Assembly (NCBI GenBank): GCA_963920525.1 | Contig: OY986439.1 | Location: 212,496,500 to 212,560,499 of the forward strand | Length of the DNA stretch: 64,000 nt | Source: Dichetophora obliterata | Taxonomy: Eukaryota > Arthropoda > Insecta > Diptera > Sciomyzidae | Direction of reading: 5' to 3' | Shown here: piece after piece, positions 45,835-58,284 of the stretch | Layout of the letters: each line of letters opens with the position of its first letter | Position numbering within the stretch: the first letter of the stretch is position 1 | Translations under genes and position numbers: made by a program | The notes under the pieces: model-generated | Told to the model about the DNA's origin: nothing | Databases searched by the model: none | What the model saw: only the letters and a program-made list of their open reading frames with translations

Positions 45835-45976
45835 ACTGCATTAATCTGTATCACGAAGCATCACACCAACGACAAGCAAGACACGAGAAGCAATAGAATT
45901 TCGTATAGAAAAAAGTATTGCTTCTCGTGTCTTGCTTGTCGTTGGTGTGCTGCTTCGTGATACAGATTAATGCAGT
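45835..45976. repeat. Near-perfect 142-bp hairpin (61-bp arms, 20-bp loop)
   Basis: The left arm 45835-45895 (ACTGCATTAATCTGTATCAC ... GAGAAGCAATA) and right arm 45916-45976 are complementary with one mismatch. The loop is GAATTTCGTATAGAAAAAAG. A related loop occurs at 40022-40126. It may be a MITE or a hairpin-RNA locus; there is no clear target duplication. Near-identity of the arms suggests recent origin or selection. Confidence 0.9.
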
Positions 45977-46995
45977 AAGTCTCGACATTATTGCGACACT
46001 TAAGTTGACGATACGAACCGCTGAAAAACTTTCTGCACTTCATTTTGCGTGACCTCGCACATTAATTTAACATATGGCAGAGCTCTAGCATGCAGAGCGT
46101 AATTTGACGCCTTCAAATATGCCCACGAAAACAATTTGCATAAATTGAAAAACTTATACAATTCCATAAGTTCGAAGAAGACATTTCAACTAGTTTTTTC
46201 TGCTCAACACTCTTCTTCTCTTGAGGCCTTTGTGCCACATTTTTACCTCATGCAATTCATTCATGAACTTTGCACAAAACATTCGCGAAGCAGTTGAAAC
46301 ATTCGAATCTGCAAAAGTTTACTCAAAGCTTGCCAACGCACAGCAAGCAGCAAAAAAAAAGGGAACAATTTTTCAAATCCTTTCATTATTCTCGTAGAAG
46401 AGGGAGAAAACTGTTGCCAAAGTTTTTTCATTTAAGCTTTAAGCAGGCACTTATTTACTTGTTTGTTGCTAGGTGTGCCTGAAGCGAAAACTTTTTCTGC
46501 ACAAACGATTTGTTGCAGTGAAATTTCGCGCAAGCAGTGCTACAAAATGACTGGCTCGCTGACTCAATGACTGACTGACTGATTAAATGATTTTAAATGC
46601 ACACGCTGTTGAATTCTATTGAAACTGACAAATGTTTCGGAAACTGTTGACAAATGTTGACAAAAGCCTAGGCTATGTTTGTTTGTGTGCGTTTATTGAA
46701 GCTAGCTCAAGCAGTCAAGTCGTTAAGAGCTTTGTTGTTGCATGTTTTTAGGCGCGTAGATGTAAATTAATTGCTGCCGCCAAACAGTGCTTTGAATAAG
46801 CACAACTCTATAAAAAATTTCGTAATTAAAAAAATTATTTATGCACCTGTTAAAAATCCAAAAGATTTTTGTGAAAATATTTTTAAATAAAAAAATGTGA
46901 AATTATTAAACTTTACCTTAACCGTTTACATTTGAAAAAAATTGACAAAATTTTTATATAAAATAAAAATATCGAAAATGTCGATCTGTAAGACT
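45977..46995. other. AT-rich sequence, nothing recognised
   Basis: Short open frames only; GACTGACTGACTGA near 46568 is a small microsatellite. Confidence 0.55.
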
Positions 46996-47360
46996 AGTAT
47001 AGTACTATGCTTGCTTGCGTGGAATTTTGCTGACAACATTCATTTATTTGTTACGTGAAAATTCTAACTTAAAATTTGTTGCGAGGAGTTGCTATGGCAA
47101 CGTTTCTCAGAGAGACTCAGAGAGTGGGTCGGGAAATTTCATATGAACTCTCTCTTTTCACTTCAAAATAGATAGGCAGTACAATTGAATTGTCCTGAAA
47201 AAATGTTGCTCAGAAACATGTTGCGATAATTTCACGCTGCGGAACAGAGTACTGCTCTTACTAAAATGTTGTGAAAATGCACACGCTTGTTTCGCAGCCG
47301 TCATATTTTGTACAGAGATTTGAGTGGAATTCCACATGAAACTGAATGGAGTACTATGCT
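46996..47360. mobile_element. MITE, AGYATAGTACTCTGTTC family, copy 1
   Basis: It aligns along its full length with copy 2 at 51856-52219 (for example TATGGCAACGTTTCTCAGAG, AAAAAATGTTGCTCAGAAAC, GATAATTTCACGC). The termini AGTATAGTACTATGC and (inverted) AGCATAGTACTCCATTC are more worn than in copy 2, and the left 3-bp flank no longer matches the right one (TTA). Confidence 0.85.
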
Positions 47361-48637
47361 TTACATAATAAAAAAATCTGTAACAAAAAAATTTTGCAGG
47401 TAAAATATAAGAAAATTTTTGAAATCAAATCAAATGTAACCTCAAAGTAATTAGCATTTTTTGTTGAGATCAAAGAAATCATTCTTATTTTGACCTTGTT
47501 TTTATGGGCTTAACGCACTGTGCGCCAGTCTATCTTCAGGCTTTGGTTGATAATTTGTACGTTGTTGTTATTGTTGTTGTTTTGTTTTGTTCTTAAGTGT
47601 GACATTTAGGAGCTCATTTCAAACGCAACTGTGCTGAATAGCGCCATTAAATTAGAAATAAATCCCTTAAAATATACTCCACCATCAAGTTTTTTTTTAC
47701 AATTATCAATTACTGTCAGAAGTTGGCCAAAAGGTTGGCCACTTCAATTTTATATGCTTTTCAAGTTGGTATTATTTTCCATCAGTTTGTCTATCTGCTG
47801 TTTTATCTGTATGCTTTTTATTGGTTTTAATGTTATTGTTAGCAAGGTATTTATCGCCATTTTGTGTTTTAATATTGCATGTCAACTCGTTAGCCTGACA
47901 AGCTTAGCTGCTATCCCCTCCTCTTAGCACCTTCAATAAAAAAAAACATAGCAATAAAAAATGGTCGTCTACCTGCCACACCCAAAACTGTAATTAATCC
48001 CAAATGGCATGCTTATGTAATAAATTTTTTTTATATTCACTTATATGTTAGTTATGTAGTTTTGCTCTAACATAAATGAATGTTTTTTGTTTTGTTTACC
48101 AAATACGACATACCTACACATAAGCTGAATTGTTGGTATTGTTCTAACTGTCGTGTAAGTGTGTGCGTGTACCTTTAAGAACTTAATTAAATTCTTTTAC
48201 GTTGAAAAAAATAAAGAAAAGAGAAAACAGAGTACAAAAATGTCATACATTCAAATTATGTGAAAGCGAAAGACAAAAAGAAAGAAAGGAAAAGACGAAA
48301 GCAGTTAATCCTGACCATTTTTATTCCAAGCAAGCTTTCTCGATATTGAAATTAATTGCACGAGTTTGTCGAAGTGTGAGTGAATTGATGCGTGTGTGTG
48401 TTAAAATCCTGTGGCATGCATGATATTTACTATAAATTCAGATATCGCTTTAAAGATTTATTTTTGTATTGAACACTCAGTAAAAAGTTTTGCATACTTT
48501 TAGTGCGCAAAGATAAGATCTAATTTATATAAATGTTTTATTTGAACTTATAAATAGAATAGTAAAAAAACCGATTGCCTGTATTCAAAGGAAAATACCT
48601 TACAGTTGATTGACACATATGATTATTTTCTTCTGGC
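47361..48637. other. AT-rich sequence, no gene
   Basis: A 98-codon frame at 47631-47927 has a hydrophobic C-terminal half (about residues 43-97) but no family I recognise and no supporting splice or promoter signals. It is not called as a gene. Confidence 0.5.
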
Positions 48638-49690
48638 CCACGTAAAAACAGAATTTTTTAAACTTAAGCTGAACAGTGGCCGAACATGGCTGAAATGCCG
48701 GTTTTAAGTAATCTTGGCCAAACAAGGGTCGAACAACGGGTGTTTGCAGCACCTTTAGGCTTAATCACTTCAATTTTTTTAATGTTTTAAATAGTTTTGG
48801 CTTTAGTTAAAAAACATAAATGATGCTAAGTTAAATTGCATTAAAAACAGTCACTTTTCGTCCACGTAAAAACAGAATTTTTTTAAACTGAAGCCGAACA
48901 GTGGCCGAACATGGCTGAAATGCCGGTTTTAAGTAATCTTGGCCAAACAAGGGTCGAACAACGGGTGTTTGCAGCACCTTTTGGCTTAATCACTTCAATT
49001 TTTTTTTGTGTATTTGTTTTGTTTTGTCAAAAGCTCGAAGGAAAAATCGATACTGGAATATTGTTTTAAATAGTTTTGGCTTAAGTTAAAAAAATGATTC
49101 TGAATAAAATTGCATTAAATACAGTCACTGCTCGTCCACGTAAAAACAGAACTTTTTAAACTGAAGCCGAACAGTGGCCGAACATGGCTGAAATGCTGGT
49201 TTTAAGTAATCTTGGCCAAACAAGGGTTGAACAACGGGTGTTTGCAGCACCTTTTGGCTTAATCAATTCAATTTTTTTTTTGTGTATTTGTTTTGTTTTG
49301 TCAAAAGCTCGAAGGAAAAATCCATACTGGAATATTGTTTTAAATAGTTTTGGCTTAAGTTAAAAAAAAATGATTCTGAATAAAATTGCATTAAAAACAG
49401 TCACTGTTTGTCCACGTACAAACAGAATTTTTTAAACTGAAGCCGAACAGTGGCCGAACATGGCTGAAATGCCGGTTTTAAGTAATCTTGGCCAAACAAG
49501 GGTCGAACAACAGGTGTTTGCAGCACCTTTTGGCTTAATCACTTCAATTTTTTTGTGTATATGTTTTGTTTTGTCAAAAGCTCGAAAGAAAAAATCGATA
49601 CTGGAATATTGTTTTAAATAGTTTTGTCTTTAGTTAAAAAAAATAATGTTGAATTAAATTGCATTAAAAATAGTCAGTATTCGGTTGATG
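48638..49690 (+). repeat. Tandem repeat of ~270 bp, four copies
   Basis: CCACGTAAAAACAGAA-type starts lie at 48638, 48862, 49136 and 49412, giving 224, 274 and 276 bp units. Each unit contains GAACAGTGGCCGAACATGGC, TTTTAAGTAATCTTGGCCAA and CGGGTGTTTGCAGCACC. The first unit lacks the 50-bp GTTTTGTCAAAAGCTCGAAG segment. A fragment of a fifth unit occurs near 49880-49960. Identity between units is high. Confidence 0.92.
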
Positions 49691-50025
49691 TTCAGATGAG
49701 TGGATTTTTTTTCATAATATTCAGATCATCTGTAACTTCTGTTTGACTGATTATATTTTCACTCGGAGTTCCTGTGTGTAAGAAGCCAATTAAATACTGT
49801 TTTTAGTTTTTTTAACACATTACATTTCTGCTTCTTGTGTGCTTTTTATATAAGTTGTGTTGTTTTTGTGCACATGTTTTGTTTTGACATAAGCTCGAAG
49901 GCAAAATTGATGCTGGATGGAATATTGTTTTGAAACGGCATTTGTTCGAACCGTGTTCGGCCTCTAATTAGACGAATGGGATTTTTTGATTACTTTAAGA
50001 CAATGTTTTGTCTCGGCAAAACTTG

Positions 50026-50103
50026 TCGGCCATTGTAGTCTATTGGAGAGTGCGCTAGTCTACCAACCCAGAGGTCCCTGATTCGAATCCAGGTTCGGGC
50101 ATG
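50026..50103 (+). other. tRNA-like sequence, copy 1
   Basis: CTTGTCGGCCATTGTAGTCT, then ATTGGAGAGTGCGC, and at the 3' side CCTGATTCGAATCCAGG then TTCGGGCA. The T-arm pairs and the B-box is intact. The 5' acceptor strand does not pair well with TTCGGGC and the anticodon stem is poor. It is likely a tRNA-derived repeat head, related to 57335-57409, rather than a working tRNA gene. Confidence 0.7.
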
Positions 50104-51855
50104 GTTATTTTCACTTTATTTGTTTTTTCCTACATTTAAGAATTATGGAAAACTAAAAATCCACAACTTAATAGTGGAAAATGTGGAATTAAAGGACAGG
50201 AACAACTAAGGACTGGAAATGTTTGCCGAGGTTAAGGCATAACACTAGAATCGGTTAAAAGCAATTCAAATTGTCTTTCACGTTTGTTTCGCGTAATCAA
50301 TAGTTCATGCCAATCAATCCCTTTAAATAAATTCATCCTTTTCTTTTTACGTCAAAGACCAAACCTTGTCTGTATAAGGCGCATGCCACAGTTCTTTGTG
50401 TTTTTTAAAAAAAAAATTTAGACTTCTGTTTGACCACTTTTTTGGCCGAATATTTGTTTTATTGGATCTCCTAAAAGACTTCGTAATTTCAAAAAACTCG
50501 TCACAAATCAGAATGAATCTTGCAAATATCTTAATTAATAAGGATATGCGGTATTTTTACACTTTACTTTTAAACTATGTTTAGAAATACTTTAATTTCT
50601 TATTCAAGAAAGTTGTGTGTTTTTTTCAATTGACATACATTTTTTTGACATGAATTTAAATATGAGCTTTTTACAACAAATAAGTTTGCAGAAGGCAACA
50701 ACAACTCTGCATAGAGTCAATCACACAGCAGACTAGATAGCCTTTTTCAGAAATCGCTCTTCAGTAGTCTTGAGTGATTTTTTTAATATTTTCATAAACT
50801 TACATAAAGTATCTTATTTTCGTTTCCTGGATGTTATTTGCCCCTTTTACAAGAAACAAGATAAATATGACCCATTTTATATATCGAAATTTCCATAGTC
50901 ACGCACGTAACGTTCGTACGCCTTTTTTGTTGTTAAAAATTAAAAAAAAAGCAAAGAAATATTTAAACTTTTTTGCCTTTTTTTATTTTTGGATCGCATT
51001 CTCGTAGTACTATATTTAGTGTAAAAGGTGGAAGCGATCGAAAGTACTGTCCAAAGATGTAAGAAATCAAAAGAGGACGCGTTACGATACAAAAAATGGA
51101 AGTGGTTTTTCTCTGCATTATTATAATCAGAAAATCTAGGAAGTGTGTAGGAGTTTTTTATTAAAAATATTTTATTGTTTTCTGGAATGATGTTGCTATA
51201 TATTCATAATTGTTTCGTTGAAAATTTTCTTTTAATTATTTTTATACAAGCCATAACATGATACGTTACGATACATACGTTACGATACAGATTTTTCCCT
51301 TCAAAGAAATAAAAAATTTTTATAGTTTTTCTTATTTAATTGAACTTAAAAATCATATAAAGTAATTTAGGTCCGTAAAAATAGAAAACTAAAAAAAAAA
51401 TTGAATTAAACTTTGTATCATACGAGTATTTATTATACTTATAAAATTCCTACTTTTGCTAAAATTTTTCAACTTTTGTCACCATTTTTCTACTTTTGTT
51501 GCCATTCATCATGTTTGTTGCCATTTTTTCAAAATTCAAATTGATATCAGCTCTCAGTACTCTCACAATAAAAATTTAAAAAATTTTTTCTCTTTAAAAA
51601 AATGTTCAGTAACATTTTATTTTTTAGTCGCGGTAGACCTTTTGGTAGGAAAGCCCATATTTAAATTTTGTTCAATTGTTCAAATATGAACATATGATAT
51701 GTTAAAAAAAAATGTGAAAAGTTTAAAGGCTTATACAAGTACCTTTAGAAAAAAAATTCGTTTCGATTTGCAGAAACTATGTTGTTTTTGATTTTTATTT
51801 TAAGTGTATTTACTCTTTTTCACGAAAAAAGGTAAAAACATTTCGTTCATTATTA
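50104..51855. other. AT-rich sequence with one shared repeat block
   Basis: 50687-50783 (inverted: AATCACTCAAGACTACTGAA, GTCTGCTGTGTGATTGACTC, AGAGTTGTTGTTGCCTTCTG) matches 30258-30390. ATACGTTACGATACA repeats twice near 51260-51290. No gene. Confidence 0.6.
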
Positions 51856-52219
51856 AGCCTAGTACTCTGTTCGTTTGCGTGAAATTTCGCTGGCAACATC
51901 TATTTATTTGTTGCGTGAAATTTTTGCCTTAAAGTTTGTTGCGAGGAATTCCTATGGCAACGTTTCTCAGAGAGACTCAGAGAATAAATTGGGAGATTTC
52001 ATATGATCTCTCTCCTTTCACTTCAAAAAAATAAGCAGTACAATTAAATTGTCGTGAAAAAATGTTGCTCAGAAACATGTTGCGATAATTTCACGCAGCG
52101 GAACAGAATACTGCTCTGACGAACATTTTGTGAAAATTTTCACGCTTGTTTCGCAGCTGTCACTTTTTGAATGGAGATTTGAGTGGAACTTTACATGATA
52201 CTGAACAGAGTACTATGCT
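51856..52219. mobile_element. MITE, AGYATAGTACTCTGTTC family, copy 2, with TTA duplication
   Basis: The termini AGCCTAGTACTCTGTTCG and (inverted) AGCATAGTACTCTGTTCA sit inside TTA on both sides (51853-51855, 52220-52222). A 3-bp TTA/TAA target duplication is typical of PIF/Harbinger (Tourist-like) MITEs. 364 bp, no coding content. Confidence 0.88.
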
Positions 52220-52222
52220 TTA

Positions 52223-53700
52223 CTAGTAAAAATTTGTTTAGAAAATCGAATTTAGATGTTTCTGCAAACTTGTACATTTTTTAAGTTTTGTAAGTCGAGT
52301 TGTGTCAAAAAGGAAATAAACATAAAATTTTTTTTTGAGAATATTTCATAATTTTTTTAACTAAACTGACTTGCAACTAAATAATATATAAAATTAGCCA
52401 GCCTAGAACTAGGCACTGCTTTTTGGAGTTACTAAACAAATTTTGTCTTGAATCTTTTAAGAAATTGTTTTGAATGGAATTGTTTTATTAAAAAAAAAAC
52501 AAATGAGTTTTTAACTAAAAGCACAAAACATTGGAAGATTGTAAACTCAACATTGTAAACTCAAGAATAAATTAAAGCAGCTCTTTTTTGTAATTGACAA
52601 CATAAGAAATTGTATAATATTTATCAATTAGTTTAAATAATGAGCGGCATGCAATGCACAAAACTTTCACGACTCAACTATAAAAAGTACACAAGAAGCT
52701 CAAAAACTGCACAGTTTTAGAAGTTTTGACAATTTTTGCAATTTAATTGACAAAAATCAAATATAAATGTTCCAAATTCATGATCAAATGCAATATAGAA
52801 ACCTAAGGATTTTTCATGCACGACCATGTTATACAAAAGTACCTGATATTCTTAGGTAACTTTTAACGAAAAAGTTACACCGAATTATCCGCACAACCAC
52901 TATTTGTAGAAAAACGACGAAGCCAGGCGTAACAACAAGATAGACGACTTTTTGAAGATCTGATAATATGTTTTTGTTCTTGCTTTGTACTTTATGTTAC
53001 CGATGTGCATACACAAGCCAGACGCGTTGAAGAGTTTTCGACAAAGTCTGGCTCATGCATTAAGCTTCTATAAAAAATCATAATGATAATGTTGTGGAAT
53101 TATCTAGCTAGAATTCATGATAGCATGAATTTGTGCATGAAATCGTCAATGATGTCACGTACCGCAGGGAAGGAGCAAACACAAATAGCTATTTAAAAAA
53201 AAGAGTATTGTTTTGTTATTTAACAACAATCTTCAATACAGCGGCAGTTTTAAGAGACACATAGCCACGTAAGTCGATACATTTACACGCTATTTAGTAC
53301 TGCAACACGCGCTCACACACTCAAACTGACGCATGTGATACCAGCAAACATTTAAAAATAGAGTTGTTACACAAAATTTGTGTCATTGGACAATTATTTT
53401 AAAGTTTATTAAACGAGTGCGAGGAAAAAAATTATTATATATTTATACATTATAAAAGCGAAAGAATAGAAAAAAAAAATCTAGAATTAATAAGACCGAA
53501 GGAAAATGTGTGATAACCACTAGACATGGGTAATGTAGCGCACGAGTTGAAACACTTAACGGCGTTACTGCGTTGTTACACTTGTTTTTTTTTAACCAAG
53601 AGAGATGTCATCCGACACGTTTGAGCCGTTTGAGTGGCAAAACATTTGTTGCCCAGTAATTTTCAGCACCAAAACACGGGAAACATGTATACTAGCAGCT
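52223..53700. other. AT-rich sequence, nothing recognised
   Basis: No supported features. Confidence 0.55.
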
Positions 53701-54447
53701 ACTCAGCAAAAGTTTTGATACAAATGTGACATGCATTCTTGGGGACACTGATTCCAGAAGACATTCTATAGATCTAATTGTGCTTCTTCTTAGCCTTATT
53801 AATCCATTAAGCGCCACTGTACTCATTTGAGTACAGCAAAATATTTTTAACTTTTAAAGTTTTCCTTGTTGTTAAGCATTAGTGAATTTTATTCCATTTG
53901 TTTCTTGTCTTCTTTTTTTTATTAAATATGTTTTCTTAAAAAAAAATTAAAAAAAATAAAAATTTTTTTTTTTGCTATTTTAGTTTGTTTTCTATTGTAA
54001 AATAAACATTTTTTGCACTTTTCACTTTTACTTTTTATTTGGCTGTTAATGGGTTAAGAAATGCTTTCAAGAGGCATTTTGATAAACTACTTCTAGAATA
54101 TATTCAAATAGCGTTTAAATGCAATTCAAGTAAAAAAACCAACATATATTTATAATATATATTAGATATTTTCCGTGGGACTTTTTATGCCCCCTTACCA
54201 AAAAACCATTTCATTCCATGGAATGCCTTCTTAAGTTCTCCTGGAAAACACCTACTAGAATCCTTTCATTGAAGGACGCAAAGAAATATTCCATTGAAAA
54301 AATTCTGGAAGCACTTCTAGAGAAGACTAAGGAAAGCATTCCTCCCAAAGATGTGCATATCATAAAAGAATGCCTTTTGGGTATGAAAGTGGAAGGGATG
54401 GAATTCAAGATTTTACCTATTTTTGGAAGTACTTTTTGTTGCTGGGT
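53701..54447. mobile_element. ACCCAGC-terminal element, copy B
   Basis: ACTCAGCAAAAGTTTTGATA at the left and (inverted) ACCCAGCAACAAAAAGTACT at the right. It is collinear with copy A (28700-29404) apart from a 251-bp TTAA insertion, and retains the better-preserved right end. The 109-codon frame at 54218-54547 runs out of the element and is not conserved in copy A, so it is not called. Confidence 0.8.
53803..54053. mobile_element. TTAA-flanked MITE, 251 bp, with empty site known
   Basis: TCCATTAAGCGCC and (inverted) CCCATTAACAGCC lie inside TTAA (53799-53802, 54054-54057). The homologous element at 28785-28810 reads TTAGCCTTATCAAGAAGTGC without the insert, which fixes the ends and confirms it as an insertion. 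Confidence 0.9.
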
Positions 54448-55798
54448 ATGCGGACTGACGAGAAGAAAAAAACCAGCATCAAATGCAAGGCAAGCAACAA
54501 CGAAAAACAAAAAAGCAAAAGAAAATTCATATGAAACAAAAAATTAAAACTTCGTGAAAAAGCGAGCTAGAAATCAGCTTGGCTTAATCCTTAAAAAAGT
54601 AACAAAAAATTCTTTGAAATAAGATTTCAATTATGATGAACTAAAATCGATTTAAGTTGTCTAGAGTTTCAAAGTTTATGTTTTTATATAAACTTATATT
54701 TTACTGTATATAAATATGTTTTCGTAAAATTTAAATTAACTTTACTTCTCTTTAACAAATAAAATATTAAGAAATGGCATATGAGCCTTTTTATAAAAAC
54801 GAAAAAGCATTTAAAAGTTCAATTTTTTTGAAGACACTATGGGGTTTTTAGCTTCGGATCATAGATTTGTAAAAAGTGAAGCCAAAATTATATGAAGTAT
54901 ATCGAAACTAGTACACTCGCGCTCAAAAAAAAAAAAAAGGCGAGTTAATAATTTCATAACTAATATTATTTTTCTTGAATTATAACACAGCGTGCCAAAA
55001 CCATAAATAAACAAGCATTTAACAAGCATATAAATAAACAAGGGGTTTGAGCTTTAATTCTCGGCATATTGCATCAATTGTTGTTTTTAATTTACAACAA
55101 AAGTCCTGTTGATACAAAAATCATAGCATTTCGAGCTTAGTCATACCCTAATTGCGTTAACTCATCTCGCTGCTGCAATAAACTGCGCTTGAGTTGTAGT
55201 AACAACGCTAAATTTTTTATTACGTTATCCATGTCCAATATACACTCACAAATAAGCATAATGTTCACAATAATGACAACAACAGCCAGCAGAGATAGCA
55301 GCACATAATGACGGCCGATTAAAAATAAATATGTGTTATGTTCTCACAACTTACAATAACACTGTTTTTTCTTTTTGTCTTTTTTGTTTGGGGTAAATGT
55401 TGAACAATAATTTTTGTTTGAGTTAGAAATGAGTAGAGCACGCAATACATTCTGATAAAATTAACATTTAATATAATTAAGCTGTATTGTGTTGCAAGAA
55501 GTAATCACTTTAGGTAGATGAAAGTTGTGGATATGAAATAATGGAAATAAATGGGAATCGAATAAAGTGTTTAATTATGCATGTTTGTATGGAATACAAT
55601 AGTAATAACAGTAGTAAAGACGATAGAGCAATACTATTTAATGAAGGAAAATGAGGATGCATAATAAACATGCAGTAGAATTTATGTTGCGTGCTTTAAG
55701 GTGACAATGTGAGGTGTAAATATATTTTAAATGTGATGTTCTGAAGATTAAAAGTCAAGTAAATGGTACAAAATTTATTTGTTTGTGTGTCTATTGGT
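54448..55798. other. AT-rich sequence, nothing recognised
   Basis: No supported features. Confidence 0.55.
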
Positions 55799-55802
55799 TT
55801 AA

Positions 55803-56343
55803 CCCATTAATGCTCACTGCCAGAGCCCATTGAGTTTAGCTTTTGAAATTTTCAGCAAAAGTTTGTATTAATTGTATTAAACAACTCTGAAGTTTAAAAA
55901 AAATCTAAAGGATTTGGGTGTGGGGAGGCGCATGATTATAAACGCATAAGGGGCCAGTAAGTAGAGAAATAAAATAAAAACTAAAAAAATTAGAAAAAAT
56001 GATAAACTGGAAAATTTTCATTTCGTAGCGTAGGAGTGTTCCACTTTAACCTAGTGCACTTTTTTAATTGTATTTTCTTTTTTTTTTTAAGTTTATGGAA
56101 CAAAATAACTCACCTGAGTGGCAATTGTTCACTTTTTTCTTAAATACTGCATGATCTGGCGCGAAAAAGTACACAAAAATGCTTTTAATGTCAATTTTAT
56201 AAATTTTTTTAGAAAAAGCATACTTTTGGCCTTCTCTTACTGTTGGAAGCAAAAGCTTTACAGTGGCTGAGGAATTTTAAAAAAATGCTTTTATCGCTTA
56301 TTGTACGTTGTTATACACGTTATCATACGTTGTCATTAATGGG
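55803..56343. mobile_element. TTAA-type MITE with CCCATTAATG termini, 541 bp
   Basis: CCCATTAATGCTCACTGCC lies inside TTAA (55799-55802), and (inverted) CCCATTAATGACAACG lies inside TTTA at 56344. The terminal repeat is 10 bp. It resembles the element at 53803 in its CCCATTAA start. Confidence 0.7.
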
Positions 56344-57334
56344 TTTATATGAGTTCGTATGATACATTTTTCAATGACCTGAATTTTCTTCTATCTAATG
56401 AAAATTATGCTAATTTAGTGCTAATTGCTGGCATAAACTTAAGGGGGGGAGGGGGACTAGTGTAAAATTTTAAAAAAATAGATTTATATTTTTTTGCATT
56501 ATCTTTAAGTTTATACTTTCAAAAATAACATACTAAAATTTCAAGGTCGGGTCTCTAATAGTTATTTTACTACAGCCTTCCAAAGAGCAGCTGCTCCTCA
56601 TTTCGAAATGCACGTTGCTAACCTTTAACGCAGTACGCGTGGGGTATAAAAAATATAAAGTTTTTTCGTAATATATTAATGACATTAAAGTTTGATTTAG
56701 TTTTTTATAAAGCTATTAAAAATTTACTTGTAAAACAACTTTTTTATAGAAATATATCGTTAATCATTTCACTGTAGAAAAAAAGTTAACTTTTGTAAAG
56801 TAAAAATTGGTTTTCCGTAGCTATTTATTGTTAAACAGAGATTGTTTCCTATTATTTTTCTTTTGCTGAATTTGTGTAATAAATATTATTTTATTGCATA
56901 TAATTAAGCACTTCATTATGTCGCATACTATTTTTCCCCACACGTAAAATTTTGCATTTAGCACCCCAGCAGTCTCGGGCATCATCGAAGAATTGTTCTT
57001 TGGTGATTTCTTAAAGAAACTTGCTGCATAAGCCAGACTTACAGAATATTCTTTAACGTGTCTGTCTTGTACTAGTCAATAACTTGCAGAATATTCTTTA
57101 ACTCATCTGTATTGGGTTCGTTAACAATAAAAAAACAAAAAGAACAAAGCAACAACGAAACTGTAGAGCACGCGATAACTCTTCTCTCTTTTATTTATTG
57201 TCAAAAATTCTTCAACGCGTCCGTCTTGTGTTCGTCAACAAAAAATAAAAAATAAAAACAATGAAAAAAGCAGAAACACGTGTTCTCGTACGCGGTTGAA
57301 CAAAACAAAGTTGCTACTAACCTCCCTTGTCGCC
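56344..57334. other. AT-rich sequence with short direct repeats
   Basis: ATTCTTTAACGTGTCTGTCT, ATTCTTTAACTCATCTGTAT and AATTCTTCAACGCGTCCGTC (57050, 57092, 57206) are three related copies. A run of G with one A lies near 56443-56457. Confidence 0.55.
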
Positions 57335-57409
57335 CTTTATAGTCTAGTGAAGAGTGCGCTAGACTAGCAACTCAGATGTCCCCGGTTCGAATCCATATTC
57401 GGGCATGGT
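57335..57409 (+). other. tRNA-like sequence, copy 2
   Basis: CCTTTATAGTCTAGTGAAGA and the 3' part CCCCGGTTCGAATCCATATT then CGGGCA. It is homologous to 50026-50103, including downstream sequence (GGTTACTTTTGCTTT, ACATTAAAGAATTAT). The loop in the anticodon position reads CTAGCAA, which would be an alanine AGC anticodon if it were a tRNA, but the stems are broken. Confidence 0.7.
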
Positions 57410-58264
57410 TACTTTTGCTTTCTTTGCTCTTTACTACATTAAAGAATTATTGAAACAAAAATGGACAACTAAATTGTGAAAATTAGCCTCGGTTAGAAAC
57501 AATTTAATTGTTTTTTTTTTAAACCTTCGGTTTTCACTTCATAAACGAAATTTCATCAACTTTCTTAATATTTTCTTGAACGAAATTTCCTAAACATTTC
57601 GGCCTTCACTTCATTAACGAAATTTCATTAACTTTCTCTCTCTTTTCGTTTACGAACCTTATACAATGTTCGGCTTTGCGTTCTTGCAAAACTGGAACAA
57701 ATGAGATTTTCGTCAATGAAATGTATGGCTGAATCAGCATATTTCGTGCATGAATCGCAAAAATCACGCATGATTTTTTTACTTGTTGGATGCACTCCGA
57801 TTTCGGCCCGTTGGGTTCGTCAAATGCACTGCAGTTATTTTAAAACCTACTCTATGTGATAAATGCATACATTTAGGCTTCTAATTAATATGCAAAGCTG
57901 TTGCAGCCAGAACCTGAAACTAACTCTGAAAAATTTAATTTTTTAAGCTAACTCTGTCCCACTGTTAACTTTTTTATTTAACTAAAATAAGTTAAAAATT
58001 ACTTCTAACCAGGGACCGAAAATAATTGTTATTCTAGATTTCACAGCAGAAAAAAATGGGCAATTTCAACATATAAAAATTTTCGTTATGAATAACTTTT
58101 ATTTTTAAGAAAAATGTTTTTTGGTTGCCGGATAACTTTTATTTTTGAGGAATAATTTTTTTAGTTTGGCTCATAACAGTTATTTTCTGATATTAATTTT
58201 TTTCCGGTTATTAGTCACTATTAAAATAAAGAAAAATATGACTTTATCTTTTGGAATGTACTCA
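57410..58264. other. AT-rich sequence with an 82-bp direct duplication
   Basis: TCACTTCATAAACGAAATTT (57534) and TCACTTCATTAACGAAATTT (57607) start two direct copies. Nothing else is supported. Confidence 0.6.
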
Positions 58265-58284
58265 CACCTCTTAGTCGTGGTGGT

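Noticed and set aside
50026..50103. Functional tRNA gene
   Set aside because: The T-arm is good, but acceptor and anticodon stems do not pair; treated as a tRNA-derived repeat. The same applies to 57335-57409 and both tRNA-like segments at 36 kb.
54218..54547. 109-codon lysine-rich frame
   Set aside because: Runs across the end of an ACCCAGC element and is not maintained in the collinear copy at 29 kb.
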